Assembly: GCF_052116585.1 (NCBI RefSeq)
Contig: NZ_JBQKKT010000002.1
Span: forward strand, 124,001-188,000
DNA: 64,000 bases
Reading direction: 5' to 3'
Source of the DNA: Luteococcus sp052116585
GTDB lineage: Bacteria > Actinomycetota > Actinomycetes > Propionibacteriales > Propionibacteriaceae
Shown here one piece after another: positions 33,788-42,270 of the stretch. Within the stretch, counting starts at the first letter, position 1. Each line of letters begins with the position of its first letter. A program made the position numbers and the translations under genes. Under the pieces are notes generated by a model, which ran no database searches, was not told where the DNA came from, and saw only the letters and a list, made by a program, of their open reading frames with translations.

Positions 33788-33886
33788 TGAGTCCGGATCA
33801 GGGCGGATGATCACAATGCTCGCCGCAGTGCCACACGCGGGCGCTGCATGGGGCTGGTGCTTGCTGGGTAGGCAACAATGGGGCGC

Positions 33887-34195
33887 ATGAGCAGCGAGCC
33901 CACCATCACACCGTCGGGTGGTACGGCGGTCGTCGAGCGCACCGACGAGCAGGCTGCGGCGCAACAGCCGTGGGTGACGCTCGTCTGGGATGACCCGGTC
34001 AACCTGATGAGCTACGTCACGCATGTCTTCACCAGCTATTTCGGATTCTCCCGGGAGAAGGCCGAGCAGTTGATGCTGCAGGTGCACAATGAGGGCAAGT
34101 GCGTGGTCTCCAGCGGCGGCCGCGAGCAGATGGAGCGCGACGTCAGTGCGATGCACGACTACGGCCTGTGGGCCACGATGGAGCGGGCGGAATGA
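33887..34195 (+). CDS. clpS: ATP-dependent Clp protease adaptor
   Basis: A 102-residue ClpS that hands N-end-rule substrates to ClpA/ClpC-ClpP. The core WVTLVWDDPVNLMSYVTHVF binds the N-degron, followed by the HNEGKCVVSSGGRE segment and the helix that contacts the unfoldase. ATG 33887 fits the usual start; an ATG nine bases upstream (33878) is possible. The first 30 residues are a flexible tail. It overlaps the DUF2017 gene by four bases, the usual actinobacterial order. Confidence 0.92.
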   Translation: MSSEPTITPSGGTAVVERTDEQAAAQQPWVTLVWDDPVNLMSYVTHVFTSYFGFSREKAEQLMLQVHNEGKCVVSSGGREQMERDVSAMHDYGLWATMERAE

Positions 34196-34794
34196 GGGGC
34201 GTCGAACCGGAGCATGACCACCTGGCGATCCACTTCGATCGCGACGAGGCGGCACTGCTGGCCAGCATCGTCGACCAGCTGGCGGAGTTGCTGAGGCAGC
34301 AGGACATGCCCGTGGAACAGATCGGCCCGGTCGCGGAGGCGGCGGACCCCTTTGCCCAGTGGGAGGCCGAGTTCAGCGGCTCGGCGGGGCCCACCGTCGA
34401 GGATCCCGATCTGGATGCACTGGACCAGGCCGATCCAGTCATCCGTCGACTCTTTCCGGACGCCTACCCCGATGACCCAGCCGCCTCGCACGACTTTCGG
34501 CGCTTCACCCAGCCGCAACAGCGCAGCCGCAAGGTGGCCGACGCGCAGCTGGTGGTCGCCGACCTGCAACAAACCTCCCGCAAGGGCATCTGTCGCATCC
34601 CGTTGGACCATGCCACGGCCTGGCTCAAGACGCTCACCAATGTGCGGCTCTCGCTGGCCGCTCGGCTGGACATCACCGACGAGGTGAGCGCCGAGGAGGC
34701 TGCCCAGCGTCCCAAGAGCGATCCGCGGGCATGGATGCACGAGATCTACCAGTGGACCGGTTGGGTCCAGGAGTGCCTCGTCGAAGCCCTCTGA
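34192..34794 (+). CDS. DUF2017 family protein
   Basis: A 200-residue protein of the DUF2017 family, normally found directly after clpS in Actinobacteria. Typical parts are the N-terminal DEAALLASIVDQLAELL helix, DPVIRRLFPDAYPDDP, and the C-terminal LTNVRLSLAARLDI and YQWTGWVQECLVEAL. Function is unknown; the overlap with clpS (ATGA) suggests a role in proteolysis control. Confidence 0.9.
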   Translation: MRGVEPEHDHLAIHFDRDEAALLASIVDQLAELLRQQDMPVEQIGPVAEAADPFAQWEAEFSGSAGPTVEDPDLDALDQADPVIRRLFPDAYPDDPAASHDFRRFTQPQQRSRKVADAQLVVADLQQTSRKGICRIPLDHATAWLKTLTNVRLSLAARLDITDEVSAEEAAQRPKSDPRAWMHEIYQWTGWVQECLVEAL

Positions 34795-34848
34795 TCGGGC
34801 CACGACCCGGCGGTGAATGTGAGATACCACTCACTTGCACCGCATTGC

Positions 34849-34862
34849 TTAGGCTTACCTAA
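34849..34862. promoter_or_regulatory. DtxR/IdeR-type iron box of the feo operon
   Basis: TTAGG-CTTA-CCTAA is an inverted repeat that matches the core of the DtxR/IdeR consensus (TTAGGttagcCTAACCTAA type). It lies 20 bp before the feoA ATG. TTGCAC at 34835-34840 could be a -35, placing the box over the -10. Fe2+-dependent repression of feoABC is expected. Confidence 0.75.
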
Positions 34863-34882
34863 GTTGGGCGTACCATCAATCC

Positions 34883-35122
34883 ATGATCGAAGCCATCAGT
34901 CTGTCGGCGGCCCCCCTGGGGGAGCAGCTGGTCCTGGTGCGCGCTGACGGCAGCCCGGAGCTGTGCCGCCGTCTGGCCGCTCTCGGGATCCGCCGGGGCG
35001 CCCAGCTCTCCCTGGTGAACCGGACCAGCGGCGGGGGCCGCGTGGTCAACGTCGCAGGATCACGGATCGCCCTGGATCCGTCCATGCTGCAGCGCCTGTT
35101 CGTGGAGGTGGGCGCGCGATGA
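34883..35122 (+). CDS. feoA: Ferrous iron transport protein A
   Basis: A 79-residue SH3-like FeoA: short beta strands, LCRRLAALGIRRGAQLSLVNRT (LGI-x-G-x motif), and the terminal FVEVGAR. FeoA is thought to modulate the G-protein domain of FeoB. The stop overlaps the feoB start (ATGA), so it is coupled. The upstream iron box supports iron regulation. Confidence 0.92.
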   Translation: MIEAISLSAAPLGEQLVLVRADGSPELCRRLAALGIRRGAQLSLVNRTSGGGRVVNVAGSRIALDPSMLQRLFVEVGAR

Positions 35123-37137
35123 GCATTGACCAGGACTCCCCGAAACTGCTGCAGATCAGCACTCGCGCCGTGGTGCCCAGCGCCAAGGCGTGCTGCGAGG
35201 ACACCTCCGGTGCCGGCGCCGGTTCCGGCGCTCCCGTCGTGGCGCTGGTTGGCGCGCCCAATGTGGGCAAGTCCACCCTGTTCAACAGCCTCACCGGATC
35301 ACGCGTGACCATGGGCAACTGGCCCGGCACCACTGTCAGTGTCTCGCGGGGCGTGTGGCGCACGGCTGGCCCGGACTCGGCGGACATGACCCTGATCGAC
35401 CTGCCGGGCGCCTACTCACTTGACCCCGTCAGCCCCGACGAGGCACTCACCCGCGAACTGTTGGTGGACGGGCCCGTCGACGAGCGTCCAGATGTCACCG
35501 TCGTCGTGGCCGATGCCGCGCACCTGGCGCGTTCGCTGTACATCGTCACCCAGCTGCGCGAGCAGCCCACCAAGGTGATCGTGGCGCTCAGCATGCTCGA
35601 CGTGGCTCGCCACCGCGGTATCGAGGTGGACACCTTTGCCCTCGCCTCGGAGCTCGGCTGCCCCGTGGTGGCCATCGACCCGCGTCGCCGTCAGGGGATC
35701 GAGAACCTCACCTCGGCGGTCAGCGAGGCCCTGGGGTCGCCGCGTCCGCGGCCCCGTTCGTTGTCCGCGATCCCCGGCCCGGAGCTGTCCGTGCTGGACG
35801 CGGATCTGGTGCGCGAGGACGAGCGCTTCGCCTTCATCGACGAGGCTGTGGCCGCGGGCACCCGGGACTCGGCCGAGGCTCGGGCCTCGTGGAGCGATCG
35901 CGTGGACCGCTGGGTCACGGCTCCCGTCATCGGGCCGCTGATCTTCATGGCCGTCATGTGGGTGGTCTTCCAGGTCACCACCACGGTGGCGGCACCCCTG
36001 CAGGACGGTCTGGACGCCTTCTTCGTCGGGCCGGTGAGTGACTTCGCCCGTTCCCTGCTGGCCGGCATCGGTCTGGGCGGCAGTTGGGTGGAGGGACTGC
36101 TGGTCGACGGCCTGGTGGCCGGCGTCGGCATGCTGTTGACCTTCGCACCCCTGATGGCCCTGATGTTCCTGCTGCTGGCGCTGCTGGAGGACTCCGGCTA
36201 CATGGCACGCGCCGCAGTGGTGACGGACCGGATGATGCGCAGTCTTGGCCTGCCGGGCCGCGCCTTCCTGCCGCTCGTGGTGGGTTTTGGCTGCAATGTG
36301 CCCGCCATCTCCGCCACCCGCATCCTGCCGCAGGTGCGCCAGCGCATCCTGGTGGCCCTGCTGGTGCCGTTCACCAGCTGCACCGCCCGTCTGACGGTCT
36401 ACGTGCTGGTGGCCACCACCTTCTTCGGCACGTGGGCCGGCACCGTTGTCTTCGCCATGTACCTGGTCAGCATCCTGATGGTGGTGGGCGTGGGACTGCT
36501 GCTGCGCAAGACGCTGTGGCGAACCATGGGCGCCGAACCGCTCGTGCTGGACCTGCCGCCCTACCAGGTGCCCACCGCCCGGCTGACCGCGAGTGTGACC
36601 TGGGTGCGGCTGAAGGGCTTCCTCAAGACGGCCTCGGGCATCATCGTCGCGACGGTCTGTCTGGTGTGGGCCCTGCAGTCCATTCCCGCCAGCACGGCCC
36701 ATTCCTTCGGCGAGGTGCCGGTGGAGGAATCGGTCTACGGCGTCGCGGCGCAGGCCGTCACACCGGTCTTCGAACCGACCGGCTTTGCCCAGTGGCAGAC
36801 CACCTCCGCCCTGGTGGTGGGCTTCGTGGCCAAGGAGGCCGTCATCTCCTCCTGGGCCCAGACCTATGCCGTCGACGAGCCAGAGGAGGGCGGCGACCCC
36901 GGAAGTCTGGGGGAGCGGATCACCGCGGACTTCGAGAAGAGCTCCGACGGGCACCCATTGCCCGCCGTGATCGCCTTCCTGGTCTTCATGCTGGCCTACA
37001 CACCGTGTGTTGCCACCCTGGCCGCGCAGAAGCGCGAGATCGGATGGCGCTGGACCCTGTTCGGCATCGGCATGCAGCTGGTGGTGGCCTGGACCGCCGC
37101 GGTGGCGGTCTTCCAGATCGGCCGGTTGTTCTGGTGA
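35119..37137 (+). CDS. feoB: Ferrous iron transport protein B
   Basis: A 672-residue FeoB. A cytoplasmic G domain is followed by a membrane part with two Gate motifs (VVGFGCNVPAISATR and FTSCTARLTVYV) and FVAKEAVISSW. The G domain has G1 GAPNVGKST (45-53), G2 in NWPGTT and G3 DLPG (94-97). The G4 motif reads SMLD (158-161) instead of the usual NxxD, which may change nucleotide specificity or affinity. About 30 N-terminal residues with a CC pair precede the G domain. The membrane half imports Fe2+. Confidence 0.93.
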   Translation: MSIDQDSPKLLQISTRAVVPSAKACCEDTSGAGAGSGAPVVALVGAPNVGKSTLFNSLTGSRVTMGNWPGTTVSVSRGVWRTAGPDSADMTLIDLPGAYSLDPVSPDEALTRELLVDGPVDERPDVTVVVADAAHLARSLYIVTQLREQPTKVIVALSMLDVARHRGIEVDTFALASELGCPVVAIDPRRRQGIENLTSAVSEALGSPRPRPRSLSAIPGPELSVLDADLVREDERFAFIDEAVAAGTRDSAEARASWSDRVDRWVTAPVIGPLIFMAVMWVVFQVTTTVAAPLQDGLDAFFVGPVSDFARSLLAGIGLGGSWVEGLLVDGLVAGVGMLLTFAPLMALMFLLLALLEDSGYMARAAVVTDRMMRSLGLPGRAFLPLVVGFGCNVPAISATRILPQVRQRILVALLVPFTSCTARLTVYVLVATTFFGTWAGTVVFAMYLVSILMVVGVGLLLRKTLWRTMGAEPLVLDLPPYQVPTARLTASVTWVRLKGFLKTASGIIVATVCLVWALQSIPASTAHSFGEVPVEESVYGVAAQAVTPVFEPTGFAQWQTTSALVVGFVAKEAVISSWAQTYAVDEPEEGGDPGSLGERITADFEKSSDGHPLPAVIAFLVFMLAYTPCVATLAAQKREIGWRWTLFGIGMQLVVAWTAAVAVFQIGRLFW

Positions 37138-37427
37138 GCGGCCCCCTGTCCGCGGTGCTGGCGGCCTTCGAGGGCGGTGCCAGCAGCCTCGACGAGGTGG
37201 CGGCGCGCACCGGCCTGTCCGACGACGTGGTGCGCACCAGCGTGGACCACCTGCGTCGGATGGGGCGCATCGAGGCGCGAGAGCTCAGCATGGGCTGCCC
37301 GAGCGGGGGCTGTGGCTCCTGTGCCTCGGGCACCGTCGACGGTGCGGCCGGGTGCGGCTCGACGGGTCCCGCGCAGACACGTCGCGGGCCGGTCCTGGTG
37401 CAGCTTGGCCTGCGTCGCTCGGGCTAG
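37134..37427 (+). CDS. feoC: FeoC-like winged-helix protein with Cys-rich tail
   Basis: A 97-residue protein. Residues about 1-55 form a winged helix (LSAVLAAFEGGASSLDEVAART, then VVRTSVDHLRRMGRIEAREL). Then comes a Cys-rich stretch, MGCPSGGCGSCASG and AAGCGS, with four to five cysteines that could hold an Fe-S cluster as in FeoC. The GTG start overlaps the feoB stop (GTGA). FeoC proteins are proposed to stabilise FeoB or sense iron. This one has a longer Cys-rich tail than the enterobacterial type. Confidence 0.8.
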   Translation: MSGPLSAVLAAFEGGASSLDEVAARTGLSDDVVRTSVDHLRRMGRIEARELSMGCPSGGCGSCASGTVDGAAGCGSTGPAQTRRGPVLVQLGLRRSG

Positions 37428-37487
37428 ACTTGTCCGTCAACCACGGTGAGGTGGGCGGTCGCTGTGCCGCACGGACGGGAGATGGTC

Positions 37488-38954
37488 ATGGCTTTGGAGA
37501 TCGAGCGCAAGTTCAGGCTGCCGGAGGGCGCCCCCATCACCGAGCTCGGTGAGGTTGCGGCCCTGCGGTCCCGACGCGAGATGTCGCTGCGGGCCACCTA
37601 TTTCGACACCCCGGGCCTGGACCTGGCGCGCGCCGGCATCACCCTGCGTCGTCGCACCGGCGGGCATGACGAGGGTTGGCACCTCAAGCTGCCCGCCACC
37701 GGGGATGCCCGGCAGGAGATCGCGGAGCCGATCGTCGAGGGGAGCAGTGAGCTGCAGGTGCCCGGAGTTCTGCGGGCGCGCGTTGTCGACGTGATTGGCC
37801 AGGCTCCACTGGCGCCCATCGCCCAGATGGACACCGAGCGTGCCGAGACCACGCTGACCAGCCCGGACGGGGCCCCGCTGGCCCTGCTCTGTGAGGACGC
37901 CGTCACCGTGACCCGTGCTGGCCAGGTGCAGCAGTGGCGCGAGGTGGAGGTGGAACTCACGCAGGGAGACGAGCAGGACCTGGAGCGGATCTCGCAGGCG
38001 CTGGTGGAGCGTGGGGCCACGGCCCAGCCGCAGGTCTCCAAACTGGTGCAGGCCCTGGGTGACCTGCTCTCCGCCCGGAGCGACGAGCCGTTGACTGCCG
38101 CCCAGGTGGTGGGCGCCTACATCGCCGCCCAGGTGGGCGTGCTCCAGGCCCGCCAGGAGCAGGTGCGTGAGGACGCGCCCGACGCGGTGCACAAGATGCG
38201 GGTGGCCACCCGTCGCCTGCGCAGCACGCTCAAGACCTTCCGCGACCTGCTGGACCGTGAACGCACCGACGCGCTGCTGCCGGAGATCAAGTGGCTGGCC
38301 GACCAGCTGGGTGGACCGCGTGACGCCGAGGTGCTGCGTGACCGGCTGAATGCCGCTGCTGCGGCGCTGCCCGACGAGTTGGTCCACGGGCCGGTGCGGG
38401 AGCGGATGGGCTCCGAGCTGGAGCAGCGGCACGCCCACGTGCACGCCGAGCTGGTGGCGGCGATGGACTCGCCGCGACATGCCGCACTGCTGGACGAGTT
38501 GGTGCGGCTGGTCCAGGATCCGCCCTTCTTGCCCGCAGCCCACGCCCCGGCGGAGAAGTCGCTGCCCAAGCCATTGCGCAAGGCGGGCCGCAGGGTGGTC
38601 CGGTTGTGGGACGCGGCGCAACAGGCCGGGGGAGAGGAGTGCGGCGAGTTGGCGCACGAGGCGCGCAAGAAGGCCAAGGCCTGCCGCTATGCCTGGGAGG
38701 CCGTGGTGCCCGCCTTCGGCAATGCGAAGCAGGCCGCCGCGGCCTGGGAGGCGGTCACCGAGACGCTCGGCAGCGCCCAGGACAGCGTCGTCGCCCGCGA
38801 GCGGCTGTTGGAGTTGGCGGAGGTGGCCCAGGGGGCAGACGAGCCCACTTTCAGCTACGGAGTGCTCTACGCGCTGGAGCTCGGCCACCAGGACGACGCC
38901 CACGGGGAGGCCGACGAGGCGATCCGCCGGGCCCGCAAGGAGTCCCGGCTCTGA
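37488..38954 (+). CDS. CYTH and CHAD domain protein
   Basis: A 488-residue protein. Residues about 1-200 form a CYTH triphosphate-tunnel domain starting LEIERKF (the ExExK signature), with RATYFDTPGLDLARAGITLR. Residues about 215-480 form a CHAD domain, rich in helices with HKMRVATRRLRSTLKTFRDLL and EARKKAKACRYAWEAV. CYTH domains act on triphosphates and CHAD binds polyphosphate, so a polyphosphate or thiamine-triphosphate role is likely. ATG 37488 is preceded by GGGAG; ATG 37482 is possible. Confidence 0.9.
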   Translation: MALEIERKFRLPEGAPITELGEVAALRSRREMSLRATYFDTPGLDLARAGITLRRRTGGHDEGWHLKLPATGDARQEIAEPIVEGSSELQVPGVLRARVVDVIGQAPLAPIAQMDTERAETTLTSPDGAPLALLCEDAVTVTRAGQVQQWREVEVELTQGDEQDLERISQALVERGATAQPQVSKLVQALGDLLSARSDEPLTAAQVVGAYIAAQVGVLQARQEQVREDAPDAVHKMRVATRRLRSTLKTFRDLLDRERTDALLPEIKWLADQLGGPRDAEVLRDRLNAAAAALPDELVHGPVRERMGSELEQRHAHVHAELVAAMDSPRHAALLDELVRLVQDPPFLPAAHAPAEKSLPKPLRKAGRRVVRLWDAAQQAGGEECGELAHEARKKAKACRYAWEAVVPAFGNAKQAAAAWEAVTETLGSAQDSVVARERLLELAEVAQGADEPTFSYGVLYALELGHQDDAHGEADEAIRRARKESRL

Positions 38955-38972
38955 ATCAGGGGACGGGGTGAA

Positions 38973-39380
38973 TCAGGAGAGCGGGATGGCGCGGTCGTCG
39001 TGGTCGACGAAGCGACGACCGCCGAGCGGCCGGGCCAGCGTGAAGTCATAGGCCTTGCCGATGCCGACCGCCTCCACACTGCCGCTGCTCCCGGTGGTGA
39101 CCTCGACGGTCAACTTCACGCGGTCCACCGCCTCCTCGATCAGGTGGTGTGCCTGCAGGAAGTCTTTTCCCACGGTGTAGTGCATCGTGAAGCTGACCGG
39201 GTCATTGCCCCTGATGATGCGCTCGACGGCCACCGGTGCGGTGGATCGCCCCAGCCCGCAGCCACCGAGGGTGCCCGCTCCGAACAGGCCGGCGACCGCC
39301 ATCAGGCTGCGACGCGCGAAGGGGCGTTCGGTGGCCAGCCGGAACCACGGGGCACGGTGGAATGGGGGATTCTGGGGCAT
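38973..39380 (-). CDS. Putative lipoprotein
   Basis: A 135-residue protein with a positively charged N-region (FARRSLMAVAGLFGAG) and the lipobox-like LGGC, giving a lipidated Cys near residue 41. The N-region before the hydrophobic core is unusually long, so an internal start at the ATG of SLMAVAG is possible. The rest (VERIIRGNDPVSFTMHYTVGKDFLQ) is not recognised. It converges with the CYTH-CHAD gene and is divergent from murI. Confidence 0.6.
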   Translation of the reverse strand: MPQNPPFHRAPWFRLATERPFARRSLMAVAGLFGAGTLGGCGLGRSTAPVAVERIIRGNDPVSFTMHYTVGKDFLQAHHLIEEAVDRVKLTVEVTTGSSGSVEAVGIGKAYDFTLARPLGGRRFVDHDDRAIPLS

Positions 39381-39450
39381 GGGGCCTCCTCGGCTGGTGC
39401 CCGTCGGGTGTCTTGGGTTCTATCATGGCTCGGGTTGAAAGGACGTGCGA

Positions 39451-40269
39451 GTGATCCCCTTCGAGTCAGAGATCGGCAGCGATGCACCGATCGGCATCTT
39501 CGACTCAGGCTTCGGTGGCCTGACCGTCGCCCGGTCGATCGTCGACCAGTTGCCGAACGAGGACATCGTGTACCTGGGTGACACCGCCCGCACCCCGTAC
39601 GGTCCGCGACCCATCGCCGAGGTTCGCGCCTATGCCATCGAATGCATGGACCGGCTGGTCACCCATGGTGTCAAGGCATTGGTGATCGCCTGCAATTCCG
39701 CGTCGTCGGCGGCCCTGCGTGATGCGCGGGAACGCTACGACGTGCCGATCATCGAGGTGGTGCTGCCGGCCGCTCGTCGTGCCGTGGCCGCCACCCGCAA
39801 CAGTCGGATCGGCGTGATCTGCACCGAGGCCACGGCCAATTCCCGCTCCTACAACGACGCGGTGGTGGTGGCCCCGCAGATCCAGTTGACCACGCAGGCC
39901 TGCCCCCGATTCGTCGAGTTCGTCGAGGCGGGCATCACCGGTGGCGACGAACTGCTCGCGGTGGCCCGGGAGTACCTGGAGCCGATCCAGCGTGCCGGCT
40001 GCGACACGCTGATCCTGGGCTGCACGCACTACCCGCTGCTCCAGGGCGTCATCAGCTATGTCCTGGGCGACGAGGTGACGCTGGTGAGTTCCTCGACGGA
40101 GTGCGCCAAGGCCACCTACGCCGTCCTGCAGCGTCGGGAACTGCTGCACCACGAACCGCGTGAGGCGCAGCGGCTCTTCCTGACCACCGGGTCGCACCAG
40201 GACTTCGAGGGTGTCGGGAGCCGGTTGATGGGCGGCTTCGTCCAGGACGTGCAGCGCATCGCCTTGTGA
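39451..40269 (+). CDS. murI: Glutamate racemase
   Basis: A 272-residue racemase that supplies D-glutamate for peptidoglycan. The N-terminal GIFDSGFGGLTVAR, catalytic Cys in ACNSASSAAL, second catalytic Cys in LGCTHYPLL and the YLGDTARTPYG loop are all present. GTG 39451 is chosen because GAAAGGAC lies seven bases upstream; a GTG two codons earlier (39445) sits too close to it. A TATCAT at 39421-39426 could be the -10. Confidence 0.93.
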   Translation: MIPFESEIGSDAPIGIFDSGFGGLTVARSIVDQLPNEDIVYLGDTARTPYGPRPIAEVRAYAIECMDRLVTHGVKALVIACNSASSAALRDARERYDVPIIEVVLPAARRAVAATRNSRIGVICTEATANSRSYNDAVVVAPQIQLTTQACPRFVEFVEAGITGGDELLAVAREYLEPIQRAGCDTLILGCTHYPLLQGVISYVLGDEVTLVSSSTECAKATYAVLQRRELLHHEPREAQRLFLTTGSHQDFEGVGSRLMGGFVQDVQRIAL

Positions 40270-40330
40270 TTCCTACCTCGGGAGGTGGCACCATGGAAGG
40301 GCACACATCCACCGAGGCGAGGAGACAGCC

Positions 40331-40450
40331 ATGTGCATGAAGGTCACCTGTGACAAGTGCAACAAGCCCACCTGGCAGGGCTGCGGCCAGCACATCGAAG
40401 AGGCGCTCAAGGACGTGAAGCCCGAGGATCGCTGCACCTGCCCCCGCTGA
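40331..40450 (+). CDS. 39-residue cysteine-rich protein
   Basis: A small gene, 39 residues, with six cysteines: CxxxxCxxC (C2, C7, C10), C17 in WQGCGQH, and the terminal C35/C37 (CTCPR). The pattern suggests zinc or another metal. ATG 40331 has GAGGAG about ten bases upstream. Similar small proteins with CxKxTW-GCG are known in Actinobacteria from memory but without assigned function. It lies 73 bp upstream of the mycothiol-dependent formaldehyde dehydrogenase gene, with a hairpin between. Confidence 0.75.
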   Translation: MCMKVTCDKCNKPTWQGCGQHIEEALKDVKPEDRCTCPR

Positions 40451-40460
40451 ACACCCGGAT

Positions 40461-40491
40461 CGGCCCAGTCATCGCGACGGTGACTGGGCCG
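40461..40491 (+). terminator. 11-bp stem hairpin between the Cys-rich gene and the dehydrogenase gene
   Basis: CGGCCCAGTCA (40461-40471) and TGACTGGGCCG (40481-40491) are perfect complements with a 9-base loop. No T-run follows, so it may be a partial terminator, an RNA-stability element or an attenuator. It starts 10 bases after the small-gene stop. Confidence 0.6.
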
Positions 40492-40523
40492 GGCCACATC
40501 CACGCCCCGAAAGGAAGTTTGCC

Positions 40524-41615
40524 ATGTCCCAGACCGTGAAGGCCGTCATCTCTCGCTCCAAGGATGCCGACGTCGAGGTGGTCGACATCGTCGTCCCCGA
40601 TCCCGGCCCCGGCGAGGCCGTCGTGAAGGTGCAGGCGTGCGGCGTGTGCCACACCGACCTGCACTACAAGCAGGGCGGCATCAATGACGACTTCCCCTTC
40701 CTGTTGGGGCATGAGGCCGCGGGCATCGTCGAGTCCGTCGGAGAGGGCGTCACGAATGTGCAGCCCGGTGACTATGTCGTGCTGAACTGGCGCGCCGTGT
40801 GCGGCCAGTGCCGCGCCTGCCTCAAGGGCGAGCCCTGGTACTGCTTCAACACGGCCAATGCCACCCAGAAGATGACCTTGGTCGATGGCACCGAGCTGAC
40901 CCCGGCGCTGGGCATCGGCGCCTTCGCGGAGAAGACCCTGGTGGCCGCGGGCCAGTGCACCATCGTCGACGAGAAGGCCGAGCCGGCCGTCGCCGGCCTG
41001 CTGGGGTGCGGCGTGATGGCCGGTCTGGGCGCCGCGCTCAACACCGGTGAGGTCAAGCGCGGCGAGTCCGTGGCCGTGATCGGCCTGGGCGGTGTGGGCA
41101 TGGCCTCGGTGGCCGGGGCAGTGCTGGCCGGTGCGTCGAAGATCGTCGCGGTGGACACCGACGAGCGCAAGCTGGAGACCGCCCGAAAGCTGGGTGCCAC
41201 CCACACCGTGCACTCCACCGATGGTGGCACGGTGCAGAAGATCCAGGAGATCTGCGACGGCTTCGGGGCGGACGTGGTGATCGACGCCGTGGGCCGGCCG
41301 GAGACCTTCCAGCAGGCCTTCGAGGCGCGCGATCTGGCCGGCCGGGTGGTGCTGGTGGGCGTCCCGACGCCGGACATGGTCTGGGAGACGCCGCTGATCG
41401 AGATCTTCAGCCGGGGCGGCGCCATCAAGAGTTCCTGGTACGGCGACTGCCTGCCCAGCCGCGACTTCCCGATGCTCGTTGACCTCTACCTGCAGGGCCG
41501 GCTGCCGCTGGACGCCTTCGTCACCGAACGGATCCAGCTGGACCAGGTGGAGCAGGCCTTTGGCAAGATGGCCTCGGGCGACGTGCTGCGCAGCGTCGTC
41601 GAACTGGAGCACTGA
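40524..41615 (+). CDS. mscR: S-(hydroxymethyl)mycothiol dehydrogenase
   Basis: A 363-residue zinc-dependent class III-type alcohol dehydrogenase that oxidises S-hydroxymethyl-mycothiol (formaldehyde plus mycothiol) to S-formyl-mycothiol using NAD. Catalytic zinc ligands lie in ACGVCHTDLHY and GHEAAG; the structural zinc site has CGQC and CLKGEPWYC. GLGGVGMASVAGAVLAG is the Rossmann motif, and D in AVDTDERK suggests NAD. The family N-terminus SQTVKAVISRSK is clear. It heads a formaldehyde-detoxification pair with the MBL gene. Confidence 0.92.
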   Translation: MSQTVKAVISRSKDADVEVVDIVVPDPGPGEAVVKVQACGVCHTDLHYKQGGINDDFPFLLGHEAAGIVESVGEGVTNVQPGDYVVLNWRAVCGQCRACLKGEPWYCFNTANATQKMTLVDGTELTPALGIGAFAEKTLVAAGQCTIVDEKAEPAVAGLLGCGVMAGLGAALNTGEVKRGESVAVIGLGGVGMASVAGAVLAGASKIVAVDTDERKLETARKLGATHTVHSTDGGTVQKIQEICDGFGADVVIDAVGRPETFQQAFEARDLAGRVVLVGVPTPDMVWETPLIEIFSRGGAIKSSWYGDCLPSRDFPMLVDLYLQGRLPLDAFVTERIQLDQVEQAFGKMASGDVLRSVVELEH

Positions 41616-41655
41616 GACCAACCACAGCGGCCCGATCGGCCCCAGGAGGACACGC

Positions 41656-42270
41656 ATGAGCACGCTTCGCATTGACCACGCCGTCGTCAGCGGCACCTTC
41701 AGTCTGGATGGCGAGACCTTCGACGTCGACAACAATGTCTGGGTGCTGGGTGACGACGCCGAATGCGTGGTGATCGACGCACCGCACGATGTTGATGCGA
41801 TCCTCGACGTGGTGGGGGAGCGCACCGTGCGGGCGATCGTCTGCACCCATGCCCATGACGACCACGTCCGCTTCGCCCCGGACCTGGCCGCCCGCACCGG
41901 GGCGCCGATCATGCTCCACCCCGACGATGCCGATCTGTGGAAGCTGACCCACCCGGATCGAGACCCGGACCTGCCGCTGGCCGACGGGCAGGTGCTCGAC
42001 GTGTGCGGCACCGACGTGCGCGTGCTGCACACCCCCGGCCATGCGCCCGGCGGCGTCTGCCTGTACGTGCCCAGCCTCGGTGTCGTCTTCACCGGTGACA
42101 CTCTCTTCCAGGGCGGGCCAGGCGCCACGGGCCGCTCCTTCTCCAGCCGGGAGGTGCTGGAGCACAGCATCCGCGAGAAGCTCTTCGCGCTGCCGCAGGA
42201 GACAGTGGTGCACACCGGGCACGGTGACTCGACCACGATCAGTGCCGAGGCCGAGGCTCTTGGTCGCTGA
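41656..42270 (+). CDS. MBL-fold hydrolase next to mycothiol formaldehyde dehydrogenase
   Basis: A 204-residue metallo-beta-lactamase-fold hydrolase. The metal ligands are in THAHDDH, HTPGHAPGG, FTGDTLF and HTGHGDST. In Actinobacteria this gene regularly follows mscR and is presumed to hydrolyse S-formyl-mycothiol to formate and mycothiol, or to act as a glyoxalase II-like enzyme; I cannot tell these apart here. The ATG has AGGAGGA upstream. The end overlaps a membrane-protein gene. Confidence 0.88.
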   Translation: MSTLRIDHAVVSGTFSLDGETFDVDNNVWVLGDDAECVVIDAPHDVDAILDVVGERTVRAIVCTHAHDDHVRFAPDLAARTGAPIMLHPDDADLWKLTHPDRDPDLPLADGQVLDVCGTDVRVLHTPGHAPGGVCLYVPSLGVVFTGDTLFQGGPGATGRSFSSREVLEHSIREKLFALPQETVVHTGHGDSTTISAEAEALGR

